Source of the DNA: Bemisia tabaci
Lineage: Eukaryota > Arthropoda > Insecta > Hemiptera > Aleyrodidae
Assembly: GCF_918797505.1 (NCBI RefSeq)
Contig: NC_092800.1
Location: 34,214,263-34,278,262, forward strand
Direction of reading: 5' to 3'
DNA: 64,000 nt
Part shown: positions 1-10,331 of the stretch, one piece after another
Layout of the letters: the number at the start of each line of letters is the position of its first letter
Numbering within the stretch: position 1 is the stretch's first letter
The notes under the pieces: model-generated
Told to the model about the DNA's origin: nothing
Database searches by the model: none
The model's input: the letters and a program-made list of their open reading frames with translations, nothing else
Translations under genes and position numbers: made by a program

Positions 1-431
1 CAAAATTACAAACACAACATCTATCAGCACCTCTAGGAGTAAAAGGATTTTTCAGAAAATCCAAGGATATTTTCTGATCTGGTCAAAATAAGGAAAAAAC
101 GGCTCTCTCATTCTCAATTTTAGTTTCGAATCACAAAAATAATTGATATATCGAATGCCGTCACCATTCTACGATAAAAATATTGTTTTTTGTTATTATG
201 TATTGTATATATGTATTGTTAAAAAACTATCGATTTTTCAAAAAAAAATCTGGAGATTTGAGATCTTCGGGGGAATCCGGAGATTGTTTTCTTCCCAGGT
301 AGAGATTTTACGTCGAATCACTAGCTATGACTTCATGCTCCATAATTCAGCCGGTTTTTTTTTTAAGTGATCGATTTGTCTATCATTTCAGCCCGTAGTC
401 ATTCTGAAAACAAGTACATCCTTTTAAACCT

Positions 432-592
432 GTGGTGAGGCGTTATTGATCGATTATCGATATTTCCCCATTCGAAGCTTTGGTACACATCGATTGTTAA
501 GGTGTTCGTTGTGGACGCCGTTACTCGATTCTTTTCTACAAATATAAATGACAGATCAATCGATGTATCGCAAAGCACGCCACGCCACTGCT
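432..592 (-). mobile_element. MITE family C, copy 1
   Basis: The minus-strand end GCAGTGGCGTGGCGTGCTTT lies at 575-592, and the other end is GATCGATTATCGAT near 440. The body matches other C copies, including the conserved GGTGTTCGTTG segment, read here on the opposite strand. Confidence 0.8.
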
Positions 593-648
593 TCAAGCAT
601 GAATTTATGTATGAGCCTCGGTTCTGTCGCACTTTGTACGCTCACAAA

Positions 649-903
649 TGGACCGAGTTTAACAGAAAGGAACCAAGACACATCAGCTATTGCCAAATCT
701 GACCGGGCAATTTAATTTTTTACGAGAGATCGTTTGTGCGGATTCCTTTGACATTTTTAAGGAATTTGCTTTGAATCAAGGAGAATTTTCACTGAAATTT
801 GCACGAAATTCCGCACAGCCGTTTTCATGAAAAAAGTTAACTTGCCCGATTAAATTTGGCAATAGCTGATGTGGCTTGGTTCCTTTCTGTTTAATGCGGT
901 CCA
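649..903. mobile_element. MITE family B, full copy
   Basis: Ends are inverted repeats: TGGACCGAGTTTAACAGAAA at the left and TTTCTGTTTAATGCGGTCCA at the right. Next inwards comes an AGCTATTGCCAAATyTGACC-type segment in both arms. The arms extend to nearly half the element, so it folds as a long hairpin. Confidence 0.9.
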
Positions 904-1079
904 AATATACGCTGAAATATAAGTATGGTATTCTCGGACGGAGTGTTGTCCACCGAGCACACTCCATTTTGAATTTTGACAGTGGCTCTTGAAAGGAATC
1001 GTGTGGATGACCCACGAGTCCTGTTTACATTAGTTCGTCCTTTCATCACTTCGGTCCACCTGCACTGTAGGGGGACGTT
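904..1079. other. Short unassigned gap
   Basis: Unique-looking sequence between a B element and the CpG island. Nothing recognised. Confidence 0.4.
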
Positions 1080-1335
1080 AGGCGTTTCAAGGTCGGAACC
1101 GGGGCGGGGGCCCGGCCATGCGTGGGCCCTCGGCGTCGGGGCCCCGACTGTCGAAAAGTCGCTCGGCGTCGCGACGCCCGCACTCGGGCGACAGCGTCAC
1201 GAGCGTCGAAGCGCGACACAGGCGTCTCCGTTCGGGATCGTCAGTGCGTAACGCACGCGTCGACAGCCGTCATCGGATGCGACGCTCGATTTTAGTCCGT
1301 TACGTCACCCGGGAACTGCGCGTCGTTGACACTTA
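1080..1335. other. CpG-dense island
   Basis: GC- and CpG-dense stretch (GGGGCGGGGGCCCGG, CGGCGTCGCGACGCCCG) in AT-rich surroundings. Overlapping plus ORFs of 72-91 codons, one Arg/Ser-rich, cross it without splice or start context. A decayed promoter or an unmethylated regulatory region is possible. It ends just before an H element. Confidence 0.5.
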
Positions 1336-1343
1336 AAAAGTTG

Positions 1344-1474
1344 AATTGAACGTATTTCTTCCAAACAGAACTATGTGCATCAAGACATGAGCCCTGATGC
1401 CCAAAAGAATATATACATAGCAGGGCTCACGTCATAATGCACATAGTTCCGTTTGGTAGAGATACGTCCAATTG
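1344..1474. mobile_element. MITE family H, copy 1
   Basis: Inverted ends AATTGAACGTATTTCTTCCA and TGGTAGAGATACGTCCAATT. ACTATGTGCAT and ATGCACATAGT are mirrored further in. The short interior has ATGAGCCCTG and CAGGGCTCACG. Confidence 0.88.
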
Positions 1475-1494
1475 GTCAATGAGCTGTACCTACT

Positions 1495-1745
1495 CTGCCG
1501 TGCTAAGGAAGAACGCCGTATGAACATTCGAGCGTTGCCAACTTTCATTCGATAAAAGATTTATTTTCAAGGAAAGTTATGAATCTGTTTCCGTGGAATT
1601 TTCAGACACTTTAGATCAAATTACGAACAAAATCATCTGAGAAATTGGTAGCAAAATATTCACAAATTTTCCTGAAAATTAGTGACTTGTCTGAGGAAAT
1701 TCGGCAACGCCTGAAGGCTCATACAGCGTTTTTCCTTAGCACGGC
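1495..1745. mobile_element. MITE family A, copy 1
   Basis: Left end CTGCCGTGCTAAGGAAGAAC, then CGCCGTATGAACATTC and GTTGCCAA. Right end GGCAACGCCTGAAGGCTCAT through TTTTTCCTTAGCACGGC. Inverted terminal repeats of about 45 bp frame an AT-rich interior. Confidence 0.9.
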
Positions 1746-1986
1746 GAAAAATGTCGCAGGAACCTTCAAATGTTGCCGAATTTTTCCCGATGAAGTGGGA
1801 CGTTTTACGGTAATTGATGAATATTTTTCTCAGGAAGTTTCAGATAATTTAGAGCGCACAGTGCGAGCAAATTTTTTTAAAAAACTGGAAGGAAACCATT
1901 CACAAGTTTCTATGAAAATATGTTATTCATCGAAAAAATTTTGCCGCACCCGAAGCTTCATGCGGTGTTTTTCCTTGACACGACAG
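1741..1986. mobile_element. MITE family A, decayed tandem copy 2
   Basis: Directly abuts copy 1. The left part AATGTCGCAGGAACCTTCAA and TGTTGCCGAA is a degraded A left arm. The right part GAAGCTTCATGCGGTG and TTTTTCCTTGACACGACAG is a degraded right arm. The shared ACGGC suggests insertion next to, or template switching at, an older copy. Confidence 0.7.
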
Positions 1987-2254
1987 TATAGGACGTGGAT
2001 TCTTCTCTACCGTCATGACAGTCAATCCGCATCTCCCCAAATTCTTCAAATTTTCTCTAACTTTCATTTTCTTTGAGCGTGACCATCCATGAGAAAAGGA
2101 ATCTTATTTAGATAAAAGAAACAACATACTCATAATTCCATTTTGGTCGAATTGGGTAAAAAAAAACGGATTTGAGCTAGGTTCTTATTTACACGTGCGT
2201 CTAAGTCCTTTGACTGGTCCACGAAGAAAAAGCAATCTGCTAGCGTGATTAACT

Positions 2255-2606
2255 GTAGAGTATCTTCATGGGGAGAGTCAGTCACGTCTTTGCAGTTCAC
2301 TGATTGTTTCTGCAATTTTAGGCCTTTCAGAAGGTTCGGTGTAAACAATACAAATATTGCAATCTGAAGAATGACTCTAGCATTGCGTTTGGTGCAACGC
2401 GAGAAGTATTCCTGCAGTCTTGCAGGTGCTGATATGCGTTACCTTATTGTGCTCCCGATTGCAGTTTGCGCGCGGAAGCATTGGCGGAAGCATAAGAGTA
2501 TTTTCATGGGGAGAGTCAACCGTGTCTTTGCCGCTCAAGGATTGTTTCTGCAATTTTAGGCCTTTCAGAAGGCTCAGTGTAAACAATATAAATATTGCAA
2601 TCTGAA
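2255..2606 (+). repeat. Direct duplication of about 115 bp flanking an L unit
   Basis: Positions 2255-2370 and 2491-2606 match along their length, both containing CATGGGGAGAGTCA, TGCAATTTTAGGCCTTTCAG and ATATTGCAATCTGAAGA-type sequence. An L unit lies between them, making a period of about 236 bp. Confidence 0.8.
2372..2490 (+). repeat. Repeat L, copy 1
   Basis: Contains TAGCATTGCGTTTGGTGCAA, GAAGTATTCCTGCAGTCTTG and GATTGCAGTTTGCGCGCGGA. All three recur near 4.75-4.95 kb, and the first two in inverse near 46.5 kb. Confidence 0.75.
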
Positions 2607-2708
2607 GATTAGCAATGACATTTTTTATGTTATAAGATTGGCTGCCCTCTCGGGCCCTAAGAGCTCCATATTTCGACTTGTCCGTGTTTCGCTCTGTGGC
2701 CATGGATA

Positions 2709-3122
2709 TGTCAAAGGCAAATAGTAAAATCAGGCATTTTGTTAAATGTCAAGGCAAATAGTCAAATATTCTTACTTAGATTGAAATTTTGATTTTTTAC
2801 CCTAATTTCAGACAAAACAAGTTGTGTCTCCTGCAAGAAAGAATTTTCTGCTGCAATCGTATTTTAAACGAATTTAAGATCCTGAATGCACATTTCTCAT
2901 GAAACTTTTAGCACGTCATTAAACATAGAATTCTTAAAATGTTAAAATTTAATTGTACCAAAGGCACGTGAAAAGGAAGAAACAAAGTGAGTTTGCGAAT
3001 TTGAAGAGTTATCCTTCCTAAAATATTGAAAACCCGTGAACTCCTAGCCATAAATTTACAGAATTCCATAAACTGTCAAAATTTGAGTTCTGGCATAGAT
3101 ATTTGACTAATTGCCTTTGACT
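2709..3122. mobile_element. MITE family O, copy 1 (414 bp), GATA flanks
   Basis: Ends TGTCAAAGGCAAATAGT and ACTAATTGCCTTTGACT are inverted repeats. GATA flanks both sides (2705-2708 and 3123-3126). The interior matches copy 2 at 34296 over its whole length, sharing TCAAATATTCTTACTT and GTGAACTCCT. Members are AT-rich and noncoding. Confidence 0.85.
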
Positions 3123-3398
3123 GATATCCGAAAAATGAATCCTAACCCTCCGCAAAGTTTCGCCTCATAGCGGTATAGGATTCACAGTCACCGATGAAAG
3201 GTCGAAGGTACGCTTTCCGGTTACGTGGAGTTCCAGTCCAACGGACGGTGCTGTAACGCTGCGAACCCGTCCATGGGAGTGATGCCTGGGGACTAGGAAT
3301 TTACGGCGGAGCGGAGGAGAAGGGGGGTTCAGAAGTGCAAGGGAGCAAGAGTGATTGCATCAGTCACGTCACTCACTCACTGCACTACACGTCCGACC

Positions 3399-3960
3399 GG
3401 TCCGGGCATCGTCTTCGGAACACCGGCATACAATGGATCCAGTCTATAGGAGAGTTCGGACACAATTTTGAAACTTGAAACGCTTATAACTCCGTTTATA
3501 CAAAACTTTGAGGTTCTAAAATTGGTTCTATTGGTTTTCCCGCGGTATTTTCTCCTAGAAGCACCCCTTACAATTTACCGGTCCAGGCATCGTCTTCATT
3601 GGCGGATCTAGCAAATTGGCAACATTGTCTTCTCTCCATTTAAACCTATGGAAATGTATCGATTCTTGAAGGGGCCAGGTGCTCTGACAAGAATCGATTA
3701 TTTAGCATTGGTTTAAATGAAGGCAATTTGGTGTTGCGAAATTGCTGGATTCGCCTCTAATCGTCTTCGGAAGATCGGCACACAATGGATCGATTCTATA
3801 GGAGAGTTCGGACACAATATTGAAACTTGAAACGCTTATAACTCCGTTTATACAAAACTTTGAGGTTCTAAAAGTGGTTCCATTGGTTTTCCCGTGGTAT
3901 TTTCTTTTAGAGGCACCTCTTACAATTTAAAATGTGACGAAATAAATATCAAAATTTGCG
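3399..3960 (+). repeat. Tandem duplication of a J-related segment, split by element I
   Basis: About 180 bp from 3399 (CATCGTCTTCGGAA, then GGAGAGTTCGGACACAAT, AAACGCTTATAACTCCG, TTGGTTTTCCCG) is repeated at 3760-3940. The 20-nt start of the second unit sits at 3580-3596, cut off by element I. The body is family J sequence (compare 40231-40472). Confidence 0.85.
3597..3759. mobile_element. MITE family I, copy 1 (163 bp), 8-bp target duplication
   Basis: Starts CATTGGCGGATCTAGCAAAT and ends ATTGCTGGATTCGCCTCTA. The 8-bp direct repeat ATCGTCTT flanks it (3589-3596 and 3760-3767). An 8-bp duplication and short inverted ends are typical of hAT transposons. There is no coding capacity. Confidence 0.9.
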
Positions 3961-4199
3961 ACATTAGTCAACAATTTGAGTCACAACAGGACTCTTATGG
4001 ATTTTGCTCCATGATTTACTTTTCTACTCCCGCGTTGAAGTTTTTTACAGTCTCCGTGTGTCTGTAACTTTTTAATTACTATATGTCTATATTCATTTTA
4101 CGCCTATAGGGGGGCTAGATGATGCTATTACCGATTCTTGGGGGAAAACTCCCCCTTTGCTCCCATAGCCACTGCCAATCTTCAGATTCCACTATCAAA

Positions 4200-5340
4200 C
4201 CAATACGGCCAATAATGCTCATAAATGTGTGTTCTTACGCAAAATAAATGAATAAGTTAATGCGAAATCTATAATGAGTCTGTTGCAAACTTTTGCTAGA
4301 GCAAAAATAAGAGTGCTTGTGTTAGTAAATGTCTCAAAAATCACGATGAGCGCATTCGCAATGTTTGAAATGCACACCTAACTCCACAATCTGCGTTAGA
4401 AAATTGCGGTTTTTTTTTTAGCTTCCCGCTTCATGAAACGATACTAAGCGACAGTTGAACATTTTGTTAGAAGTGTTGTTCTATCCAACCTCTGTGCACT
4501 AGGATACTACACAATATTCAACATGGCTGATACCAATCCGCCAAAACACATGTGCCTGGACGAGATTCTAACAATTTGTTAACAACCCAGCGTGTTTACA
4601 TTCACGATTTCTTCACGTTAATAAAGATTCGCTTATTGACGCGCAAGCCAGGGATGAAAGCGCAATGGAGTGTTTGTCGAGTCATGTTCACAGTGTGATG
4701 CGGCTTCAATCCAGCTAGCGGCAATGTGCTTATACTGGTCGAATAGTCATCGCGAATAACTCTAGCATTGCGTTTGGTGCAATGCGAGAAGTATTCATGC
4801 AGTCTTGTAGGCGCTGATATGCGCTAGACGCCGACCGCACTGTTTGGCGCAATACGTGAAGTATTCCTGCAGTCTTGCAGGCGCTGATATGAGTTACCTT
4901 ATTGCTCTTTGTGCTCCCGAATGCGATTTGCGCGCGGAAGAATTGGCTATGTTCGGTATTGCTATTGCAAAAGGGTTGAGTGGAACGACTCCTCTAAACG
5001 AAATATGGTCACCTGTGCCGTAGTATCGTTTTTGAAGCGGAAGCTTAAAAAAACGCAAATTTCTTACGCAGATTGTGAACTTAGGAGTGCATTTCACACT
5101 TTGCTAATGCACTTAACGTGATTTTTTAGACATTTACTGATTGAAACAACTCTTATTCTTATTCAACTCTCTTCAAAAGTTTGCAACAGGCTCATTGTAA
5201 TTCAAATACGTGCTTTTCAAACAGCGGGGTTTTGTAATAATGAATCACACTTTTGAATGCATAGGTTAGCCACCTTTTGGGCCCTAAGAGCTCCATGACC
5301 TCTTACCTAAAATTACCGACTTGTCCGTACTCTCCCTATA
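4200..5340. mobile_element. Composite N-related inverted-repeat element
   Basis: Arms at about 4352-4452 and 5019-5110 are inverted copies (CACAATCTGCGTTAGAAA against TTACGCAGATTGTG; GCTTCCCGCTTC against GAAGCGGAAGC). Outer parts GTCTGTTGCAAACTTTTG and CAAAAGTTTGCAACAGGC also mirror. The right end, TTTTGGGCCCTAAGAGC then CTTGTCCGTACTCTCCCTAT, matches the N copy at 44867-45249. An L repeat lies inside. The left boundary is uncertain. Confidence 0.55.
4754..4960 (+). repeat. Repeat L, copy 2 (internally dimeric)
   Basis: Two tandem units each carry a GTTTGGtGCAAT-like core, then GAAGTATTCnTGCAGTCTTG and AGGCGCTGATATG. The second continues into GAATGCGATTTGCGCGCGGA as in copy 1. Confidence 0.75.
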
Positions 5341-5408
5341 TTCCTATACATATGGGTATTTTAGCAAAAACCAATAAAAGCTCTTCATTCCTCAAAATAT
5401 ATCTAGAC

Positions 5409-5675
5409 TGCCGGCTGATTATTGAAATTCATGGACAAATCTATAGACAAAGAAGACAATCACAAAGCTATCCCATTGGTGGAAGCAGGTGGTTGCAATG
5501 GACAAAGGAGGCAAGTAATAGACTAACTAACGGCAACTCACGACAGACCCCGTAGTTGGTCTATCATTTTCCCCTTTAGTCTATAAAAACCACCCGTTTC
5601 AACCAATAGGATCCCTCCATATCCTTTTTGTCTTCTTCGTCTACAGCTTTGTCTATCAATTTCAACAGCGCAGCG
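5409..5675. mobile_element. MITE family D, tandem copy 1
   Basis: Ends CGGCTGATTATTGAAATTCA and GTCTATCAATTTCAACAGCG. Internal landmarks are TAGACTAACTAACGGCAA, CCACCCGTTTCAACCAATAG and TCTTCTTCGTCTACAGC, shared by all D copies. Confidence 0.88.
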
Positions 5676-5947
5676 GACCGATTATTGAAACTGATAGACA
5701 AAGCTATAGACAAAGACGACAAAGGGGATTCGGATGGAATCCTATTGGTGGAACCGGGTGATGGCGATGGACATAGAAGGTAGGTAATGGACTAACCAAC
5801 GGCAACCCATCAAAGACCCGAAAGTTCGTCCATCATTTTCTTCCTTAGTCTATAGGATCAAACCATGTCAACCAATAGGATCGCACCATACTCCCTACGT
5901 CTTCTTAGTCTATAGCTTTGTCTATAAGTTTGAATAATCGGCCCGCT
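5676..5947. mobile_element. MITE family D, tandem copy 2
   Basis: Begins where copy 1 ends (CGCAGCGGACCGATTATTG) and ends TTTGAATAATCGGCCCGC. Same landmarks as copy 1 but clearly diverged, so this is not a recent duplication. Confidence 0.85.
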
Positions 5948-6400
5948 GCACTCGACACCGGAGGCCACGCGGCCAAAACGCCGGAGAATTCGAGTGCAAT
6001 CGAAGCTGCCAAGCGTCCAGCGCCAATGCAACATCCAACGCAACGTCCGGACGGCGGACGCGCGCCTCGCCGGACTTCTCAAGTGCAAGTTCTTGCTCCT
6101 GATCATCGCTGCCAGCCCGCTCTGTATCCTCTTTTCACTCTCTTGCTCTCCTCGAGTTCCTCGCCAAGAACGGCAACGCTGCCTACTCGGAGCAAGTTCA
6201 ACAATCACCACTCACGCGACAGGCGTGGAATGGACGGGCAGACATGCGTTCGTCTTCGTCGTGTCATCCTCTCGAGATGGACGATTCTGCCTCTTAACCT
6301 CAACGCTCCAGTTCATTCTCACGCATTGTTTTAATTTTCAAGACCGAATCGGCGTTCAGTCCTCCGCTGCCGAGCCGTAACCGAGTCTCTTCAATTCCGA
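5940..6400. other. GC-richer single-copy-looking segment
   Basis: CpG-containing sequence after the D pair. Overlapping ORFs of 117-138 codons occur on both strands, but the first codons of the best ORFs lie in the D element and no splice or start context stands out. It may be an old promoter or 5' exon. Not called as coding. Confidence 0.3.
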
Positions 6401-6595
6401 TCTGTGAGAAAAAGCTTTCTCGGCGGTGAATTTTTCAAAGAAACGAAAGTTGGTGAGAGACGCGCACTCCGTCGGAAACAGATTTAAACCTCAAGGATCG
6501 TTTCTTAAACTAAAATTAAAACAATTTGCAATTTGCTATTCGCGACAGATTAAACCAACAAATAGGATAAGACTTTAAAAACACGGGAAAAAATG

Positions 6596-6770
6596 GGATA
6601 GTCGTCACAACCAACGGCTAGTTAAAAATACGCCAGCTCTCAACGGCGGTAGTTGTCGTAACATGGTAGTTGTTGTAACTACCCGGTTAGTTGTGTCCTC
6701 CACCGCGGTCGTTTTCGTTACTAGGTAGCTGGCGCATTTTTAACCAGTCGCCGGTTGTGACGACTATCCT
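6596..6770. mobile_element. Short MITE X (about 175 bp)
   Basis: Inverted arms GGATAGTCGTCACAACC, then TAGTTAAAAATACGCCAGCT, are mirrored by AGCTGGCGCATTTTTAACCA, then GGTTGTGACGACTATCC. The arms are about 45 bp. No second copy was seen here. Confidence 0.75.
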
Positions 6771-6871
6771 ATTTTTTTTTCGTGAGCCACAATACATATT
6801 TATTACCTCATCAACAGTTAACGTGTAACACGATATTCTCACTCTAGGAATTAAAATCTAATTACTTAGAT

Positions 6872-6878
<7 letters not shown>

Positions 6879-6945
<67 letters not shown>
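6879..6945 (+). repeat. Poly(A) tract, about 65 nt
   Basis: Uninterrupted A run. It could be a retroposon tail or a slipped homopolymer. No retroposon body was recognised upstream. Confidence 0.95.
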
Positions 6946-6947
<2 letters not shown>

Positions 6948-7345
6948 CGATGCAGAGAAAGGACTGTGGGGTACTGATATAATTCTGAACGTTGGATTTC
7001 AAACATAATTTTTGCACCCTAGGGCGTACAACCGCTCAGGGCCTCTTAAATGTTTCTCTAAAATATTTCGTCCATAGATCTCCAAAATATTTTGTTTCTA
7101 GGTCTACGTAATCAAGTAAATCCCAAAGGTATGAACATCCTTAAATGTGTCGGGGGCAACAACGTTGAATGTTGAAAAACGGTGGGAGATGTGTTCCAAC
7201 CGCTGATAGGTAGGATATTCGCGCTTTGGGCGTCAGCGGTTAGCTCGGCTGCACTGAACTCAACATTACCTGTCAGCGATGTAGAGCGTGTAGCCAGAAA
7301 ACAAGGTCAAAGCTGACTCCTGGGAGAATGTGCAGTTGCAACCTC
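6946..7345. other. Unassigned 400-bp stretch
   Basis: Follows the poly(A) tract; no repeat family match or coding signal seen. Confidence 0.4.
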
Positions 7346-7449
7346 TGTGCGAGGGAGTCATTCCCAGATGAACACAGACACTGCCGTGCTAATGGAAGAC
7401 GCTGTAGAACTATTCGAACGTTATAAAAAATTTCTTATGAAATGTGAGG

Positions 7450-7495
7450 TTTTCTTTTTCTTCTTCTTCTTCTTCTTCTTCTTCTTCTTCTTCTT
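7450..7495 (+). repeat. (TTC)n microsatellite
   Basis: About 15 TTC units. The poly-Phe ORF over it is an artefact of the repeat. Confidence 0.95.
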
Positions 7496-7591
7496 TATAA
7501 CGTCTCGGAGGATTTCTCTTCGCACACAATTTTACTCTCCTTATCCACTCTCTTATAAGTACCAATCTTCATGAAATATATCACATACCTC

Positions 7592-7894
7592 CAGGCTGAT
7601 TATTGAAATGAATAGGCAAATTGAAAGACAAACGAGACAAAAGGAAAATTGAGCAATCCTATCGATGGAAGTGGGTGGTTGCAATAGAGGAAGGGGGTAA
7701 GTAATAGACTAATTAACGGCAATGGACGAAACGAACCCTATATTTAATTCATGGTCTTTGGTCTATAATAATCACCCGCTTCAACCAAAAGGATCGCTCC
7801 ATTTCCTCTGTGTCCATGGCTTCGTCTATAGTTTTATAGCATTGTCTATAGCTTTGTATATAGATTCGTCTATCCATTTCAATAATCAGCCTAG
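7592..7894. mobile_element. MITE family D, copy 3
   Basis: Ends AGGCTGATTATTGAAATGAA and TCCATTTCAATAATCAGCCT. TAGACTAATTAACGGCAATG and CCCGCTTCAACCAAAAGGAT mark the interior. Extra TCTATAG/TTGTATAT-type repeats lengthen the right arm. Confidence 0.85.
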
Positions 7895-9180
7895 AATTCG
7901 TTGAATAAAAGCTGGGTATCCGATTTAAACGAGTGCAGTTTGCCCATTCCCACCCCCGCCACCGCTAGTATGAACTTGCTTGGAGCTTCGCGTCGCGAAG
8001 ACAGCGCCGAGTCGCGCTGTGCTTCAATGGCTCGTCTTGATGAATGCACCGCGACCGCTCGGAATCGGCGGAATGAAACGTATACCATGTTACGATTCTA
8101 CGATTCGGCATTCAAAACAATCCTGCCGTGTCCGTCTGTTCTCCGACTCCGTCTGACAGGAAGATGACTGATCGTCCGACCCGAGTCGTCTTTCAAACTC
8201 CGACCGGTCACGGATAAGCGGTGCAAGGTCAAATGCAAGTAACAGTTACACTCCGGCCGTCGACCGATCTAACGCTGGAGAAAAAAGATCGGTCGTATGA
8301 AACGAACAAGGAGGAAAATCCATACTGTTGTACTAGAGTACATGGATGATGAGAGTGCGGTCATGTCGTTAAATTTGAGGTTAGGGCATAGAACTTTTAA
8401 GGCCCGAAAGAGCAGCCAACCTGTGAAATCAAATAATCCAAAATTATTTATCATCGAAACCCTGGTCTTCTAGGTGTCTTTCCTAAACGGGCGTTTAAGT
8501 CTTCTATGATGCGCATAAATAGTCACTATAAAGTGACTTATGGAATACGTAACGCTGAAGAGGATCGAGGAGAGCGTTACGAGCGTTACGAAATTTTATT
8601 TTTACGTGTTAAAGAATAGGATGGTCACGATCAGTCTACTAAACACTCTAAAAGTGCGTAAACTTACTCGGTATGGACTCCAATACCATTTGAACGCTTG
8701 CATGCAACTATTACTGCTTAACGGATGTCCGTGTTGCATAATACCAAAAATGAAGGCGCTTCTGATTTTGGAACCATCTAAGCATCGGAAACTCCATTTC
8801 AAAGCACTAACTTTTTGCCGCGGAGGAATTTTCTTCGAAAGAAAGGGCAGTGATTTTTGTGGCCAGGAACGTAGCCATTGACTACCATGATTCAAAAACG
8901 TTTCCCCAAAATTGACACTTCCATGCGATTTGCCAGGAATTTTATTCAGGTCACTGCACAAAATTTTCTGATGCCTACCTTGAAAACTGTGAAGAAATTA
9001 GTCCCTTCACACCACACAGATTAAGAAAGTTCGTGTTCTTGTTTTTTAAATGCTTTCAGAAAGACGGTACTAGAGATATTGGATTAAATTCCGGTGTGCT
9101 TATGACTCACAAAGGGTAGCAGGCTGCAAAACAATCCTTTTGAAATTAATTCTGAGAGTCTCAATAGGATCCGGTGATCA
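7895..9180. other. Unassigned stretch with an N-related fragment
   Basis: Moderately GC-rich at 7.93-8.25 kb (TGTCCGTCTGTTCTCCGACT). An inverse N-like fragment, AGGCCCGAAAGAGCAGCCAA, lies at 8400. ORFs of 60-119 codons overlap on both strands at 8.54-8.96 kb without domain support. Confidence 0.35.
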
Positions 9181-9187
9181 TACTCTC

Positions 9188-9350
9188 CAAAGGCGGATTC
9201 AGTAATTTGGTAACACCGGATCTCCTCCATTTAAACCTATGCTAAATAATCGATTGCTGTCAGAGCACTTGGCTCCTCCAAGAATCGATACATTTCCAAA
9301 GGTTTGAATGGAAGAAAGACAATGTTGCCAATTTGCTGGATCCGCCAATG
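9188..9350. mobile_element. MITE family I, copy 2 (163 bp), 8-bp target duplication
   Basis: Starts CAAAGGCGGATTCAGTAATT and ends AATTTGCTGGATCCGCCAATG. Flanked by ATACTCTC at 9180-9187 and 9351-9358. Same length as copy 1. Confidence 0.9.
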
Positions 9351-9385
9351 ATACTCTCTAACCTAAAGATACTCCAAGTTCCAAG

Positions 9386-9403
9386 GGGGGGGGGGGGGGG
9401 GGA
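9386..9403 (+). repeat. Poly(G) run
   Basis: A G run of about 17. Comparable G/C runs lie at 9790-9806 (C), 17969-17982 (G), 24709-24723 (C), 25396-25410 (G), 33909-33927 (C), 46147-46157 (G) and 52379-52389 (C). Confidence 0.95.
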
Positions 9404-10331
9404 GGTTAACTCCCTACATGAAGCTCAAACATTGTCCGATCTATTTTGAGATTTGAAACCTTCAGAATGTCGCGTAACCTCTTTTTGCATTCCAGCGCGA
9501 CCTATATAAATCGTCATTCAGTTCACTGCGCTCATGATTGACACTAAAGATGCATGGCAAAAATGTTACGTGTTCCAAAGAGAGCCAGCTGGTTGGAGCG
9601 CTCTCCACTTTATGATATGGGACTGTGCCTGTTTTATGCCATGGTTCTTTTTTTTTGCCGTGCCGTATACGACCGGCTACACGCTGAATCGAGCCATGCC
9701 ATAAGCGCTCAGAATATCCACGGCGGGTGAATACCCGCTCACCACTTACCGCCGTTCAGCCGATATACTCACGCGTTCTTACGTAATTGCCCCCCCCCCC
9801 CCCCCACGTTATTGCCATTATGCAGTAAAGCCAGATCACCATTAAAATATCTCCGATTGGCGGATCGTTACAATGTAAACATTACAGCGTGTTTTACGTG
9901 CAAAATTTTGCAACGGTTTTCTCCACCGTTGATTTAACCGGCGCTGATGGTGACAATTTTTTCGTCGGTTGCTTTGAAATTAGTTTTTTTCTTCTCTTGT
10001 GTTTTTTCTGCGTTCGGAGGCGAGTCGCACAATACGGGCAGCGAAACTTATTTTGCTTCGTTTTGTGTAGAATGCATAGCGTGTATTGCCACTGTGGGTC
10101 AAATCAATATAATGATGCCAATGAGCTCCACGGGGGGCCATGGCTATTTTATGAAGTGAAATGAGGACGTGTCAGCTAGGTATTTGTTTTGTTTTGGGTA
10201 ATAAGTTTCTTATATAAATATTTAGAAGTCATTTTGGCCGTCGGTTGTGGTCAATTCTTTGGGGAAACTCCCTGAACCGTTCTATAAAAAGGTGCTTCTT
10301 TCCCCTCTGGCAATTTTCAGGGGAATATGGT

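Noticed and set aside
1118..1336. Arg/Ser-rich ORF as an SR-type protein exon
   Set aside because: CpG-rich composition yields Arg/Ser codons in several frames; no splice or start evidence.
7347..7574. ORF with a poly-Phe run
   Set aside because: The run is the (TTC)n microsatellite.
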